DNA of 64,000 bases from Sphingomonas sp. UBA978 (GCF_002292295.1 NZ_DBBS01000008.1:18463-82462); one strand, 5' to 3'. Shown: positions 1-9,048, numbered from the stretch's first letter. Program-made: numbers and translations. The notes: a model not told the origin generated them from the sequence alone.

Positions 1-333
1 GCCGCCAAGATCGGCAAGGCGGAGGCGCGGATCGACTTCACGCAGAGCGCGGTGGCGGTCGAGCGGCTGGTGCGGGCGATGAACCCGGCGCCGGGGGCGT
101 GGTTCGAGGTCGCGGGCGAGCGCGTCAAGGTGCTGGCTGCCGACGTGCTGCCGTTCAGTTTTCCGGGTGGTGAAGGGACGACCGTCGATGCGACGCTGGC
201 GATCGCCTGCGGGGACGGGGCGATCCGGCCGACGCTGGTCCAGCGCGCCGGGCGTGGCGTGACCACGGCGGAGGAGATGCTGCGCGGCTTTCCGGTGCGG
301 TCGGGGACGGCGCTGAACGAGGGCGGGCTTTGA
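1..333 (+). CDS. fmt: Methionyl-tRNA formyltransferase, C-terminal part (cut by window edge)
   Basis: The window opens inside this gene; 110 codons are visible, in frame from base 1. Fmt formylates initiator Met-tRNA with 10-formyl-tetrahydrofolate in the cytoplasm. The visible part fits the C-terminal tRNA-binding domain, with the family-typical RAMNPAPGAWFE starting at fragment residue 25. The catalytic formyltransferase domain lies outside the window. The TGA stop overlaps the TTG start of truA by 4 bases, so the two genes are probably translationally coupled; fmt-truA adjacency is common in proteobacteria, often as def-fmt-truA. The identity rests on this C-terminal motif plus context. 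Confidence 0.88.
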   Translation, partial: AAKIGKAEARIDFTQSAVAVERLVRAMNPAPGAWFEVAGERVKVLAADVLPFSFPGGEGTTVDATLAIACGDGAIRPTLVQRAGRGVTTAEEMLRGFPVRSGTALNEGGL

Positions 334-1067
334 CGCGATTCGCGCTGCGGGTCGAATATGACGGCCGGCCCTTCATGGGCTGGCAGCGGCAGAAGCACGG
401 GCCAAGCGTGCAGGCGGCTTTGGAGGAGGCGGTGTTCCGCGTTACCGGCGAGCGCGCCGCGGTGCATGCGGCGGGGCGGACCGATGCGGGCGTGCACGGA
501 CTGGGGATGCGGGCGCATGTCGACATCGCAAAGCCGATCGCGCCGTTCCGCCTGATGGAGGCGCTCAACGCGCGGGTGCGGCCGGCGCCGGTGGCGGTGC
601 TGGAATGCGTCGAGGTTGCGGACGACTGGCATGCGCGGTTCTCGTGCCTGGGGCGGTCGTACGAATATCGGATCGTCAACCGACGCGCGCCGCTGACCTG
701 GGAGGCGGGGCTGGCGTGGCAGGTGCCGCAGCCGCTCGACGACGCGGCGATGGCGGCGGCGGCGGCGATGCTGGTCGGCCGGCACGACTTCACGACGTTC
801 CGGTCGGCGCATTGTCAGGCGGATTCGCCGGTGCGGACGCTGGATGTCCTGTCGGTCGAGCGGGTCGGGGAGCGGATCGCGGTGCGGGCGGCGGCACGGT
901 CGTTCCTCCATCATCAGGTGCGTTCGATGGTGGGGTGTCTGGCGCTGGTCGGCATGGGGCGGTGGTCTGCAGAGGATGTGCGGGTCGCTCTGGAGGCGCG
1001 GGACCGGGCGCAGCTTGGGTTGAATGCGCCGCCTGACGGGCTGTTCTTCGTGTCGGCGGTCTATTGA
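330..1067 (+). CDS. truA: tRNA pseudouridine(38-40) synthase TruA
   Basis: Isomerises uridines 38-40 in the anticodon stem-loop of many tRNAs. The protein has 245 residues, the normal family length. The N-terminal RVEYDGRPFMGWQRQ and the catalytic motif GRTDAGVH are present, placing the nucleophilic aspartate at residue 52. The start is TTG at 330, chosen because it gives the family-typical N-terminus and overlaps the fmt stop (TTGA). No independent ribosome-binding site is needed if it is coupled to fmt. It ends in front of a non-coding stretch with inverted repeats. Confidence 0.97.
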   Translation: MTRFALRVEYDGRPFMGWQRQKHGPSVQAALEEAVFRVTGERAAVHAAGRTDAGVHGLGMRAHVDIAKPIAPFRLMEALNARVRPAPVAVLECVEVADDWHARFSCLGRSYEYRIVNRRAPLTWEAGLAWQVPQPLDDAAMAAAAAMLVGRHDFTTFRSAHCQADSPVRTLDVLSVERVGERIAVRAAARSFLHHQVRSMVGCLALVGMGRWSAEDVRVALEARDRAQLGLNAPPDGLFFVSAVY

Positions 1068-1191
1068 GTATCGCGGACGCTCGAAGGACAAAGAGCTCGC
1101 CCTTGGCGCAGGCCGCGCGATCGGGAGACGTCGGTGCGTGCGGTTGCCGTGACCGGAAGGTCGGCGAAGAACAGTGACCCGGCTGCAAGCG

Positions 1192-1386
1192 CAACTCTCC
1201 GCGTTTCCGCGCGAACCATCCTTCTTTTCAGGCCGATGATATTTGCACGCGAAGACGCGAAGACGCGAAGGTGTTGCGGCTGAAATATCCGCTGCACGTT
1301 CCCCATGCGGTGGTGCGTCTTCCGATCGCTTCGGTCGCCACTGGTTGAAACCCCTTTGCGTCTTCGCGTCTTCGCGCGAACCAATC
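1192..1386. repeat. Intergenic inverted-repeat element (CGCGAAGA family), copy 1
   Basis: The 317 bases between truA and the next gene (1068-1384) contain no convincing gene. They hold a long imperfect inverted repeat: a left arm of tandem CGCGAAGA units at about 1241-1272 and a right arm of TCTTCGCG units at about 1353-1381, ending CGCGCGAACC. A solitary right-arm-like piece, CTCCGCGTTTCCGCGCGAACC-like, lies at 1196-1216. The right end runs into the stop codon of the gene at 1385. A related element with GGA in place of GAA occurs at 44981-45128. Short ORFs in the arms give Arg-rich nonsense. Confidence 0.75.
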
Positions 1387-2572
1387 ACCGCACGAAACGC
1401 GCCGCCAGTTCGACATGGGTGGACCAGCGGAACTGACCGACGGGCTGGATCCAGTCGATCCGCCAGCCGCCCTCGATCAATAGTTTCGCGTCGCGGGCGA
1501 AGCTCGACGGGTTGCAGGAGACGTAGCCGATGACCTTCGACTGGCAGGCCGCGAGCGCTTCGGTCTGGTCGCGGGCGCCGGCGCGGGGCGGATCGATGAC
1601 GATGGCGTCGAAGCGGTCGAGCTCCGCCACGGTCAGCGGGCGACGGTAGAGATCGCGATGTTCGGTGAAGACCTGCATCTGGCGGCTGCCGGCGGCGGCC
1701 TTGAGCGCGAAGAGCGCGTCGCGGGCGCCTTCGGCGGCATAGACGCGCGCGGGCAGCGCGAGGGTGAAGGTGCCGAGACCGGCGAACAGGTCGGCGATCG
1801 TGCCCGCGCCCTTGGTCGCCTCGCGCATCGCGGCGACGAGCGCGTCCTCGCCCTCCTGCGTCGCCTGCAGGAACGCGGCGGGCGGCAGCGGCACCGGGTG
1901 GCCGCCCAGCGTGATCGTGACCGGCTGCGGCTCCCAGCGCGTTTCGGGGCCGTCGCCGCTGTCGAGCGTAAAGCGGGCGATGGCGTGGCGTTCGCAGAAG
2001 TCGGTGATCTTTTCCGCAGCGGCGAGGCCGTCGGCGGTGAGGTTGGTCACCATCACGTCCGGCCCCTGATCCGAGAGGGTCAGGTGGACGTCGCCGCGAC
2101 GCTTGAAGCCGAGCTTTTGCAACAGCGTGCGCAGCGGACCGACGACCGCGAACAGCTCCGGCGCGAGGATGTGGCATTCGCGCATGTCGACGATGGCGTG
2201 GCTCTTCTCGGCGGTGAAGCCGAGGGTGACGCGGCCACCCTTCCCTTCCGCGTGCAGCGTCGCGCGGCGCCGCGTGTTGGGAGGTGAGACAAGCGGCGGG
2301 CGCAGCGCTGCGGACAGCTCCTGCCCGTCGAGCGCGCTGGCGACGCGGTCGGTGACGAAGGCGGCGTAGGATTCGTCGTCGAGGTGCTGGAGCTGGCAGC
2401 CGCCGCATTCCGGAAAGTGGCCGCAGGGCGGCACCTGATGGTGCGGGCCGTGGATGAGCGTGCCGTCTTCGCCCAGCAGGTCGCCGGGGGCGGCGAAGGC
2501 CGCGTGGCGGCCATCCGCGGTGACGCCATCGCCGCGGGCGGCGACGCGCAGAATCGTGTTGTCCGAAGTCAT
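1385..2572 (-). CDS. TrmA/RlmD-family class I SAM-dependent RNA methyltransferase
   Basis: Predicted 5-methyluridine methyltransferase acting on rRNA or tRNA. The 395-residue protein has a short TRAM-like N-terminus, then an iron-sulfur cysteine cluster (PECGGCQLQHL near residue 75), a Rossmann SAM-binding region with DLFAGLGTFTL, the IDPPRAGA motif, and near the C-terminus VSCNPSSFARD carrying the catalytic cysteine. The start at 2572 is preferred over an upstream in-frame ATG because it yields MTSDN and overlaps the stop of the hydrate-repair gene by 4 bases (ATGA). Whether the target is 23S rRNA or tRNA cannot be told from sequence alone; trmFO elsewhere in this window already covers tRNA m5U54. 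Confidence 0.9.
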   Translation of the reverse strand: MTSDNTILRVAARGDGVTADGRHAAFAAPGDLLGEDGTLIHGPHHQVPPCGHFPECGGCQLQHLDDESYAAFVTDRVASALDGQELSAALRPPLVSPPNTRRRATLHAEGKGGRVTLGFTAEKSHAIVDMRECHILAPELFAVVGPLRTLLQKLGFKRRGDVHLTLSDQGPDVMVTNLTADGLAAAEKITDFCERHAIARFTLDSGDGPETRWEPQPVTITLGGHPVPLPPAAFLQATQEGEDALVAAMREATKGAGTIADLFAGLGTFTLALPARVYAAEGARDALFALKAAAGSRQMQVFTEHRDLYRRPLTVAELDRFDAIVIDPPRAGARDQTEALAACQSKVIGYVSCNPSSFARDAKLLIEGGWRIDWIQPVGQFRWSTHVELAARFVR

Positions 2573-3957
2573 GCGCCGGCTCTGGCCGGGGTGAGCGCAT
2601 TTGCCAAGTCGTCGGCGATGAAGCTTTTCCCGCATAGCGCCGCGGCGCGGGCGTGGAGCCAGGTGCCGGCGCTGGCCGCGGCGAGCGGATCGGCGCCCGG
2701 ATGCGCGAGCTGCGCGGCGATCGTGCCTGCGAGGACGTCGCCGGTGCCGGCGGTGGAAAGCCATGCATTGCCGGCGGGGTGGACGCGTGTTCGGGTCGCG
2801 CTCGCGACGATCGTGGTCGGGCCTTTGAGGACGACGATCGCGTCCGCCCGGGCGGCAGCGGTGCGGGCCTGATCGAGCAAAGATCCGGCAGGTGTCCCGA
2901 ACAATCCCTTGAACTCGCCGGCATGGGGGGTGAGCACGACGGGACGATGGCGGCCTTTCAGCGCGTCCGGGTCGAGCAGGTGCAACGCGTCGCCGTCGAT
3001 GACGAGCCTATGGGTGTCGGCTTCGATGAGTGCCGTCAGCCGCGAGCGGGCTTTATCGTCACGGCCGAGCCCGGGGCCGATCAGGATGGCGCCGATGCGT
3101 CGGTCGGTCAGGGCTGCCGGGTCGTAGGGGCGGTGGACGATGGCGTCGGGACCGCCCTGCCCGCTGCCGCCGTAGAGCGCGACATAGCCGGCACCGCTGC
3201 GCAATGCGGCGATGGCGGCGAGGCGCGCCGCCCCTTCCATCGCACCGGCGATCACCGCGACCATGCCACGGGTGTATTTGTGCGATTCGGGGCCGGGTTG
3301 CGGCAGCAGCGGGGCGGCGGCGATGGCGACGTCGTCAGGGCGATCGATGCCGAGGTCGATCAGCCGGATCGCGCCGCAGGCCGTGGCGGCGGGGTGGAGG
3401 ACGTGGGCGGGCTTGAGCGCGCCGAGCGCCAGCGTGAAGGTGGCGGGCGTCTGCCGCGTCCAGTCGGGCGCGTCGCCGGTGTCGGCATCGGTGCCGCTCG
3501 GCAGGTCCGCGGCGATGACGATCCGCGCCGCCTGTGCGAGGCGCGCCAGCTGCGCGTCGACGTCGCTGTGCAACGGACGGGTAAGGCCAGTGCCGAACAG
3601 ACAGTCGATCAGGATTGGGGCGGGCCGTGCCCGATCGAGCGGTTCAATCGCGCCCATCCAGCGGCTGCGGGCATGGCGGGCGGCGTCGGTCTGCGGATCG
3701 GCGCTGGCTGCCAGCCGCACGGACAGGCCCGCGGCGTGCAGGGCGGCCGCGGCGACATAGCCGTCGCCACCGTTGTTACCGGGGCCGCACAGGACGAGGA
3801 TTTCGGCACCCGCGGCAAGGCGGCGGGCGGCCTGCGCTATCCCATTCCCCGCTCGGTCCATGAGGGTCGCGACCGACGTACCGGCGGCGATCGCGGCATT
3901 CTCGGCGGCGCGCATCCGGGCCGCCGTCAGGATCGGCTGGCCCGCGATGGGTATCAT
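2569..3957 (-). CDS. nnr: Bifunctional NAD(P)H-hydrate epimerase / ADP-dependent dehydratase
   Basis: Repairs NADHX and NADPHX: the N-terminal YjeF_N domain epimerises the hydrates and the C-terminal ribokinase-like domain dehydrates them. The 462-residue length fits the fused form. The epimerase part shows LMDRAGNGIAQ and LVLCGPGNNGGDGYVAA; the dehydratase part shows IGPGLGRDD, VVLTPHAGEFKGLFG, VVLKGPTTIV and the NAWLSTAGTGDVLAGTIAA motif with the expected GTGD. The start at 3957 overlaps the upstream lipoprotein stop by 4 bases. It sits in a leftward chain ilvD-lipoprotein-nnr-methyltransferase with overlapping ends throughout. Confidence 0.95.
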   Translation of the reverse strand: MIPIAGQPILTAARMRAAENAAIAAGTSVATLMDRAGNGIAQAARRLAAGAEILVLCGPGNNGGDGYVAAAALHAAGLSVRLAASADPQTDAARHARSRWMGAIEPLDRARPAPILIDCLFGTGLTRPLHSDVDAQLARLAQAARIVIAADLPSGTDADTGDAPDWTRQTPATFTLALGALKPAHVLHPAATACGAIRLIDLGIDRPDDVAIAAAPLLPQPGPESHKYTRGMVAVIAGAMEGAARLAAIAALRSGAGYVALYGGSGQGGPDAIVHRPYDPAALTDRRIGAILIGPGLGRDDKARSRLTALIEADTHRLVIDGDALHLLDPDALKGRHRPVVLTPHAGEFKGLFGTPAGSLLDQARTAAARADAIVVLKGPTTIVASATRTRVHPAGNAWLSTAGTGDVLAGTIAAQLAHPGADPLAAASAGTWLHARAAALCGKSFIADDLANALTPARAGA

Positions 3958-4358
3958 GCGCCGCCCTTGATCGTCGCGGGCAGGCGGTAGCGGCCGTCGC
4001 CGATCGCGACGTCGATCGATCCGGCATCGGGAATGGTCACCCGCGCCGGTTCGGCGCCATCGGCCGCGACCACGCCGCGCCCGTCCCTGGTGACGAGCAG
4101 GCGATGGAAGCCGCCATCGGCGTGACGCAGCGTCAGGATAAGCCCGCGGTCGTCCTGCGCCTGTTCGACGGTGCAACTGCGCTGAAGCGCGCCCTGCCCG
4201 CGGGCGCACAGGATGTTGCCGGCGTCCTCGGCCGTCTTGGCCTGTTCGGCCTCGACCTGCGCGAGGACGTTGGTGTCGGCGGTCTGCGTCGCGGGATCGC
4301 TGCATGCGGAGAGGAGCAGGAATGCCCCCGCCGCACGGCTGCGATCAAATGTCCGCAT
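3954..4358 (-). CDS. Putative lipoprotein of unknown function
   Basis: I do not recognise the family. The 134-residue product starts with a basic N-terminus, a short hydrophobic stretch and a lipobox LSAC, giving a predicted lipidated cysteine at residue 19. The mature part has two further cysteines (near residues 49 and 60) that could form a disulfide. It then becomes beta-rich with repeated charged turns. The start at 4358 is chosen because it places the lipobox correctly; the gene starts 14 bases inside the 3' end of ilvD and its stop overlaps the nnr start. The position suggests co-transcription rather than any functional link. Confidence 0.75.
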   Translation of the reverse strand: MRTFDRSRAAGAFLLLSACSDPATQTADTNVLAQVEAEQAKTAEDAGNILCARGQGALQRSCTVEQAQDDRGLILTLRHADGGFHRLLVTRDGRGVVAADGAEPARVTIPDAGSIDVAIGDGRYRLPATIKGGA

Positions 4359-6063
4359 AGACGTGGGTTTCGGCCTTCGCGCCGGGGTGGGTGACGGCGC
4401 CCTGCCATGCGGGACCGACGTTCTGGGCATAGCGCCACAATGCGCCCGACCCGTAATCGTTTACCCGCGGCTGCCATGCGGCACGGCGCGCGGCGAGGAT
4501 GGCATCGTCGACGACGAGGTCGATCGTGCCGGTCTCGGCGTCGATGCGGATCGTGTCGCCGTCCTCGACCAGCGCGATCGGGCCGCCCTCGGCGGCTTCG
4601 GGACCGACATGGCCGATGCAGAAGCCGCGGGTCGCACCGGAGAATCGGCCATCGGTGATGAGCGCGACCTTCTCGCCCATACCGAGGCCGTAGAGCGCCG
4701 CGGTGGTCGACAGCATCTCGCGCATGCCGGGGCCGCCCTTCGGCCCTTCGTAGCGGATGATGAGCACTTCGCCTTCGTTGATCGAACGCGCCTCGACCGC
4801 GGCGAAGCAATCCTCCTCGCAATCGAAGACGCGCGCCGGCCCCTCGAACTGGAGGCGGTGCATGCCGGCGACCTTCACGATCGCACCATCGGGGGCGAGG
4901 GAGCCGCGCAGGCCGACGACGCCACCGGTCGGGCTGATCGGCGTCTGCACGTCGTAGATGACCTTCTGGTCGGGGTTCCACGTCACCTGATCGATGTTCT
5001 CGCCCAGCGTTCGGCCGGTGACGGTCATGCAATTGCCGTCGAGCAGGCCGCCGGTCAGCATCGTCTTCATCAGCATGTAGACGCCGCCTGCCTCATACAT
5101 GTCCTTCGCGACATATTGGCCACCCGGCTTGAGGTCGGCGATGTACGGCGTCGACTTGAACGCTTCGGCGACGTCGAACAGGTCGAAATCGATCCCCGCC
5201 TCGCTCGCCATCGCCGGCAGGTGGAGCGCGGCGTTGGTCGATCCGCCGGTGGCGGCGACGACGCGGGCGGCGTTGATGAAGGCTTCGCGCGTGCAGATGT
5301 CGCGCGGGCGCAGCTGCCGGCCGACCAGTTCCATCACCTGCGCGCCCGCGGCGACGGCGATCTGTTCGCGCGTCGTATAGGGGGCGGGCACCATGTTGCT
5401 GTTGGGCAGGCTGAGGCCGATCGCCTCGCCGACGCAGGCCATGGTGTTGGCGGTGAACTGGCCGCCGCAGGCGCCGTGGCCGGGACAGGCGACCTTTTCG
5501 AGTTCGTGCACCTCCGACAGCGGACAGGCGCCGGCGGCATATTTGCCGACGACCTCGAACACATCGACGACGGTGACGTCGCGGTTGTGGAAGCGCCCGG
5601 GCAGGATCGATCCGCCATAGACGAAGATCGAAGGGATGTTGAGGCGAAGCATCGCCATCATCATGCCGGGGAGCGACTTGTCGCAGCCGGCGAAACCGAC
5701 CAGCGCGTCGTAGCAATGGCCGCGGACGGACAGCTCGACCGAATCGGCGATGACTTCGCGGCTGACCAGCGAGGCCTTCATCCCCTGATGGCCCATTGCG
5801 ATGCCGTCGGTGACGGTGATCGTGTTGAAGCGGCGCGGCATGCCGCCGCCGTTGATGACGCCGGCCTGCGCGGCATCCGCCTGCGCATCGAGCGTGGTGT
5901 TGCACGGCGCGGAATTGTTGCCGGCGCTGGCGAGCGCGACGAAGGGCTTGGCGATATCCTCCTCGCCGATGCCCATGGCGTAGTAATAGCTGCGGTGGGG
6001 AGCGCGTTCCGGGCCAACCGAGACGTGGCGGCTCGGCAGGCGGGTCTTGTCGAACTGGGTCAT
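4345..6063 (-). CDS. ilvD: Dihydroxy-acid dehydratase IlvD
   Basis: Dehydrates 2,3-dihydroxy-isovalerate and its methylvalerate homologue in isoleucine and valine synthesis, using an iron-sulfur cluster. The 572 residues match the family. Cluster-ligand regions are visible: APCNTTL near the N-terminus, FAGCDKSLPGM, and CPGHGACGGQFTANTM. The C-terminal part has the FSGATRGFCIGHVGPEA motif. Related sugar-acid dehydratases share the fold, but the uninterrupted match to the IlvD pattern and length favour IlvD. It leads the leftward chain that includes the lipoprotein, nnr and the RNA methyltransferase. Confidence 0.95.
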   Translation of the reverse strand: MTQFDKTRLPSRHVSVGPERAPHRSYYYAMGIGEEDIAKPFVALASAGNNSAPCNTTLDAQADAAQAGVINGGGMPRRFNTITVTDGIAMGHQGMKASLVSREVIADSVELSVRGHCYDALVGFAGCDKSLPGMMMAMLRLNIPSIFVYGGSILPGRFHNRDVTVVDVFEVVGKYAAGACPLSEVHELEKVACPGHGACGGQFTANTMACVGEAIGLSLPNSNMVPAPYTTREQIAVAAGAQVMELVGRQLRPRDICTREAFINAARVVAATGGSTNAALHLPAMASEAGIDFDLFDVAEAFKSTPYIADLKPGGQYVAKDMYEAGGVYMLMKTMLTGGLLDGNCMTVTGRTLGENIDQVTWNPDQKVIYDVQTPISPTGGVVGLRGSLAPDGAIVKVAGMHRLQFEGPARVFDCEEDCFAAVEARSINEGEVLIIRYEGPKGGPGMREMLSTTAALYGLGMGEKVALITDGRFSGATRGFCIGHVGPEAAEGGPIALVEDGDTIRIDAETGTIDLVVDDAILAARRAAWQPRVNDYGSGALWRYAQNVGPAWQGAVTHPGAKAETHVYADI

Positions 6064-6123
6064 GGCGACAGGCTATTGCGTCGACGGAGCCCGCGACGCA
6101 AGTCTGTTACGCCAAATTTTTGT

Positions 6124-6474
6124 TCAGAGCGCTTCGAGCGCCTTTGCGACCCCGTCCATGGTGAACGGCTTCTGCAGGACGGGACGGTCGCGGAACTGCG
6201 CATCGACGCTGTCGTCGCTGCCGCCGGTGGCGAAGACGAACGGGATATCCCGCGCCGCAAGCGCTTCGGCGACGGGGGTGCTCTTCTCGCCGCCGCGCAG
6301 GTTGACGTCGAGGATCGCGGCGTCGATGCCGCCATCCTCGACCCGCGCCAAAGCGGTCGCGACGCTGTCGACGGTGCCGACGGCGGTCTTGTCGAGCACC
6401 TCGAGGAAATCCTCGAGCATCATCGCGATCAGCGGTTCGTCCTCGACGATGAGGATCTGGGTCGGAGCAGCCAT
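6124..6474 (-). CDS. Single-domain response regulator (receiver only)
   Basis: A 116-residue stand-alone receiver. The acidic pair in VEDEP near the N-terminus, the phosphoacceptor aspartate in AAILDVNL near residue 52, the conserved threonine in FATGG and the lysine in LQKPF are all present, so it should be phosphorylatable. There is no output domain. It lies 82 bases downstream of CckA on the same strand, so it may be co-transcribed. It could act as a phosphate sink or a diffusible partner of a histidine kinase; a direct link to CckA is inference. Confidence 0.9.
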   Translation of the reverse strand: MAAPTQILIVEDEPLIAMMLEDFLEVLDKTAVGTVDSVATALARVEDGGIDAAILDVNLRGGEKSTPVAEALAARDIPFVFATGGSDDSVDAQFRDRPVLQKPFTMDGVAKALEAL

Positions 6475-6556
6475 CCATGGCCCTTACCCGCGGTTGTTGC
6501 GCAATGCCAACAGGTTGTTTTCGGTCTGTACCGGTCGGACGACACAAGGGCCGGGG

Positions 6557-8938
6557 CTAGCGCCCGACGAGCACGTCCCGCGCGGCCTCGGCGAGCTGCT
6601 GCACGCTGAACGGTTTGGGGAGGAAGGCGACGTTGTCGAGGTCGATCGACTTGCGCAACTGCTCCTCGGCATAGCCCGACATGAAGATGATCGGCAGGTC
6701 GGGATAGCGGTCGCGGGCGTGGCGGACCATGGTCGGGCCGTCCATCGTCGGCATCACCACGTCGCTGATGAGCAGGTCGGGGCGACCGTTGCGGTCGAGC
6801 AGGTCGAGCGCGGCCTCGCCATTCTCCGCGGTCATCACGGTATAGCCCTGCCGCGTCAGCGCGCGCTCGGCGACGGCGCGGACCATATCCTCGTCCTCGA
6901 CCAGCAGGATGGTGCCGGTGCCCCACATCTCGACCGGCTTGGCGGGTGGTCGCGCGAGCGGTGGTCGCGTTACCGTCCCCGCCGCATGCACGGGCAGATA
7001 CATGGTGAATGTCGCGCCCTGGCCGGGCCGCGAGTCAGCGAAGATCCAGCCGCCCGACTGTTTGACGATGCCATAGACGGTGGACAGGCCAAGGCCGGTG
7101 CCCTTGCCCACCTCCTTGGTGGTGAAGAAGGGTTCGAAGATCTTGGGCAGGATTTCGGGCGGGATGCCGCCGCCGGTGTCGGTGACGACCAGCGCGGTAT
7201 AATCCGCGACCGGCAGGATGTCGGACGCCATCGCGCGCACTTCGCTGGCCGTCACCGCCTTGGTCTGGATCGTCAGGGTGCCGCCGCTGCGCGGATTGTG
7301 GGTCAGCATCGCGTCGCGCGCGTTGACCGCGAGGTTGACGACGACCTGTTCGAGCTGGCCCGGATCGGCGCGGACCGCGCCCAGATTGCGGCCATGGGTG
7401 ACGTCGAGCGTGATCTGCTCGCCCATCAGACGCTTGAGCAGGTTCGAGACCTCCGCGACGACGTCGGGCAACTGCAGCGTCTGCGGGCGCAGCGTCTGCT
7501 GGCGGCTGAACGCGAGCAGCTGGCGGGTGAGGCTGGCGGCGCGGTTCGAGTTGGTGCGGATCTGCTGGATGTCGTCATAGTCGCTGTCGCCGGGCGAATG
7601 GCGCATCATCATCAGGTCGCAATGGCCGATGATGGCGGTGAGGATATTGTTGAAATCGTGCGCGACGCCGCCGGCGAGTTGGCCGACCGCCTGCATCTTG
7701 GTCGCCTGCGCCACCTCGCGCTTCAGGCGGCTTTCCTCGCTATTGTCCTTGAGGCTGAGCAGCACCGCGGCATCGCCGAGGCCGCGCGCGCCGGCGATGG
7801 TGAGCGCGACCGGTTCCTCGGGATGGCTCTTGAGCCGGACGGCCATGTCCGAGGAATGCGTCGCGCCCCCGGCGAAGCGGCGGATCGCATCGGCGACCGC
7901 GGTCTTGTCCTCGCGCACGACCAGGTCGCCGGGGTAGAGCGGCGGAGCATGCGGATCGACGCCGGCGGCGCGGATGAAGGCGTCGTTCATCTGCAGGAAG
8001 CGGCCCTCGCGATCGACCAGCGCCATGCCGAACGGCATCAGGCTGACGAGGCTGCGGACATGCGCCGAGGCGCTGGCGCCGATCGCCGGGGCGGTATCCT
8101 CGTCGTCGAGCAGCGCGACGAGCACGGGCGCATCCTCGCTGTCCATGAAGGGAATCTGGACGACGCGCAGCGGCGTGCCGTCGAGCCCCTCGCGTTCGAA
8201 GCGGACGAGGCCGCGGCTGTCGGTGATGAGCAGCCGGGCGAAGTCGCGCCCGTCGATCGGCCCGACCGCGCCCAGCGCGCGCTCGGCGAGCACGCGGTTG
8301 GTCGCGCGGACGCGGCCGTCGGGGCCGATCAGCGCCGCCATCACCCCTGCCCCGCCGAGCCGGTCGCCGGTCGCGCCGCCGATCAGCGCCTCGGTCGAGG
8401 CGGCAAGGTCCTGGCGCTGGAGGACGACGAAGCGCCAGACGAGCATGTCGCCGTCGTCGCCGGCGCGGGTGATATGCGCGGTGATGCGGTGGCGGCCAAT
8501 GACGAGGCCCGCGATCTCGCCGCTGCCGTCGCGCCACGCGATGCGGCCGGCGTTACCGAGCAGCGCGACGCCATCGCCCTCAAGCGGCAGGCCGGGGGGC
8601 GTCGGAAAGCCGCCGAACAGCGTTTCGAACGCGTCGTTGGCGCAGACGAGGCGACCGGCGCGGTCAGTGATCGCCACCGCATCGCCGCTCGCCTGCGCGA
8701 CGGCGCGGGTGAAGGCCCAGTCGATCGCATGGGGTTCGGCCGCGGCCTGCTGGCGCAGCAGGCGCCAACCGATGACGGCACCGGTGGCGACGATGCCGAT
8801 GCCAAGGAAACCGGCGGCGACGGCGATGCTGCCGACGAGGAACAGGACGAGGCCGGCCGCGGCGATCGTCGCCCCGCCGGCGACGAGGATCGCGGCACGC
8901 TTCGGGTCGAGGCCGGCGGGGATCGGAAGGGACGCCAT
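6557..8938 (-). CDS. cckA: Cell-cycle hybrid histidine kinase CckA
   Basis: CckA is the alphaproteobacterial hybrid kinase that passes phosphate through ChpT to CtrA and CpdR and controls the cell cycle and motility. The 793-residue protein has two membrane helices within the first 60 residues, PAS-like sensing regions, a HisKA domain with GGVAHDFNNIL (phosphorylated histidine at about residue 427), a HATPase with the expected N box (NLAVNARDAM) and DTGGGIPPEI, and a C-terminal receiver with the acceptor aspartate at about residue 726 in LLISDVVMP. An in-frame ATG at 8977 would add 13 residues; I prefer 8938 because MASLPIP leads straight into the membrane segment. The lone receiver follows downstream. 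Confidence 0.93.
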   Translation of the reverse strand: MASLPIPAGLDPKRAAILVAGGATIAAAGLVLFLVGSIAVAAGFLGIGIVATGAVIGWRLLRQQAAAEPHAIDWAFTRAVAQASGDAVAITDRAGRLVCANDAFETLFGGFPTPPGLPLEGDGVALLGNAGRIAWRDGSGEIAGLVIGRHRITAHITRAGDDGDMLVWRFVVLQRQDLAASTEALIGGATGDRLGGAGVMAALIGPDGRVRATNRVLAERALGAVGPIDGRDFARLLITDSRGLVRFEREGLDGTPLRVVQIPFMDSEDAPVLVALLDDEDTAPAIGASASAHVRSLVSLMPFGMALVDREGRFLQMNDAFIRAAGVDPHAPPLYPGDLVVREDKTAVADAIRRFAGGATHSSDMAVRLKSHPEEPVALTIAGARGLGDAAVLLSLKDNSEESRLKREVAQATKMQAVGQLAGGVAHDFNNILTAIIGHCDLMMMRHSPGDSDYDDIQQIRTNSNRAASLTRQLLAFSRQQTLRPQTLQLPDVVAEVSNLLKRLMGEQITLDVTHGRNLGAVRADPGQLEQVVVNLAVNARDAMLTHNPRSGGTLTIQTKAVTASEVRAMASDILPVADYTALVVTDTGGGIPPEILPKIFEPFFTTKEVGKGTGLGLSTVYGIVKQSGGWIFADSRPGQGATFTMYLPVHAAGTVTRPPLARPPAKPVEMWGTGTILLVEDEDMVRAVAERALTRQGYTVMTAENGEAALDLLDRNGRPDLLISDVVMPTMDGPTMVRHARDRYPDLPIIFMSGYAEEQLRKSIDLDNVAFLPKPFSVQQLAEAARDVLVGR

Positions 8939-9048
8939 GTCGGCGCCGTCATCGCGGGATGTGACGCCCGCCGTCAAGCGATTGGTTTGACTGGTTGAGG
9001 CTCCGGCCCGCAGCGCCGGAGGGATCGGGCTCTCGCCGCGGCGCGACC

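Noticed and set aside
790..1194. Minus-strand frame overlapping the end of truA
   Set aside because: Pro/Arg/Ala-rich antisense shadow with no start signal.
4213..6609. 798-codon plus-strand open frame opposite ilvD
   Set aside because: It mirrors the antisense of ilvD; it has Arg/Asp/Val-rich composition and no domain. High GC keeps antisense frames open.
6047..8998. 983-codon plus-strand open frame opposite cckA
   Set aside because: Antisense shadow of cckA with low-complexity composition.
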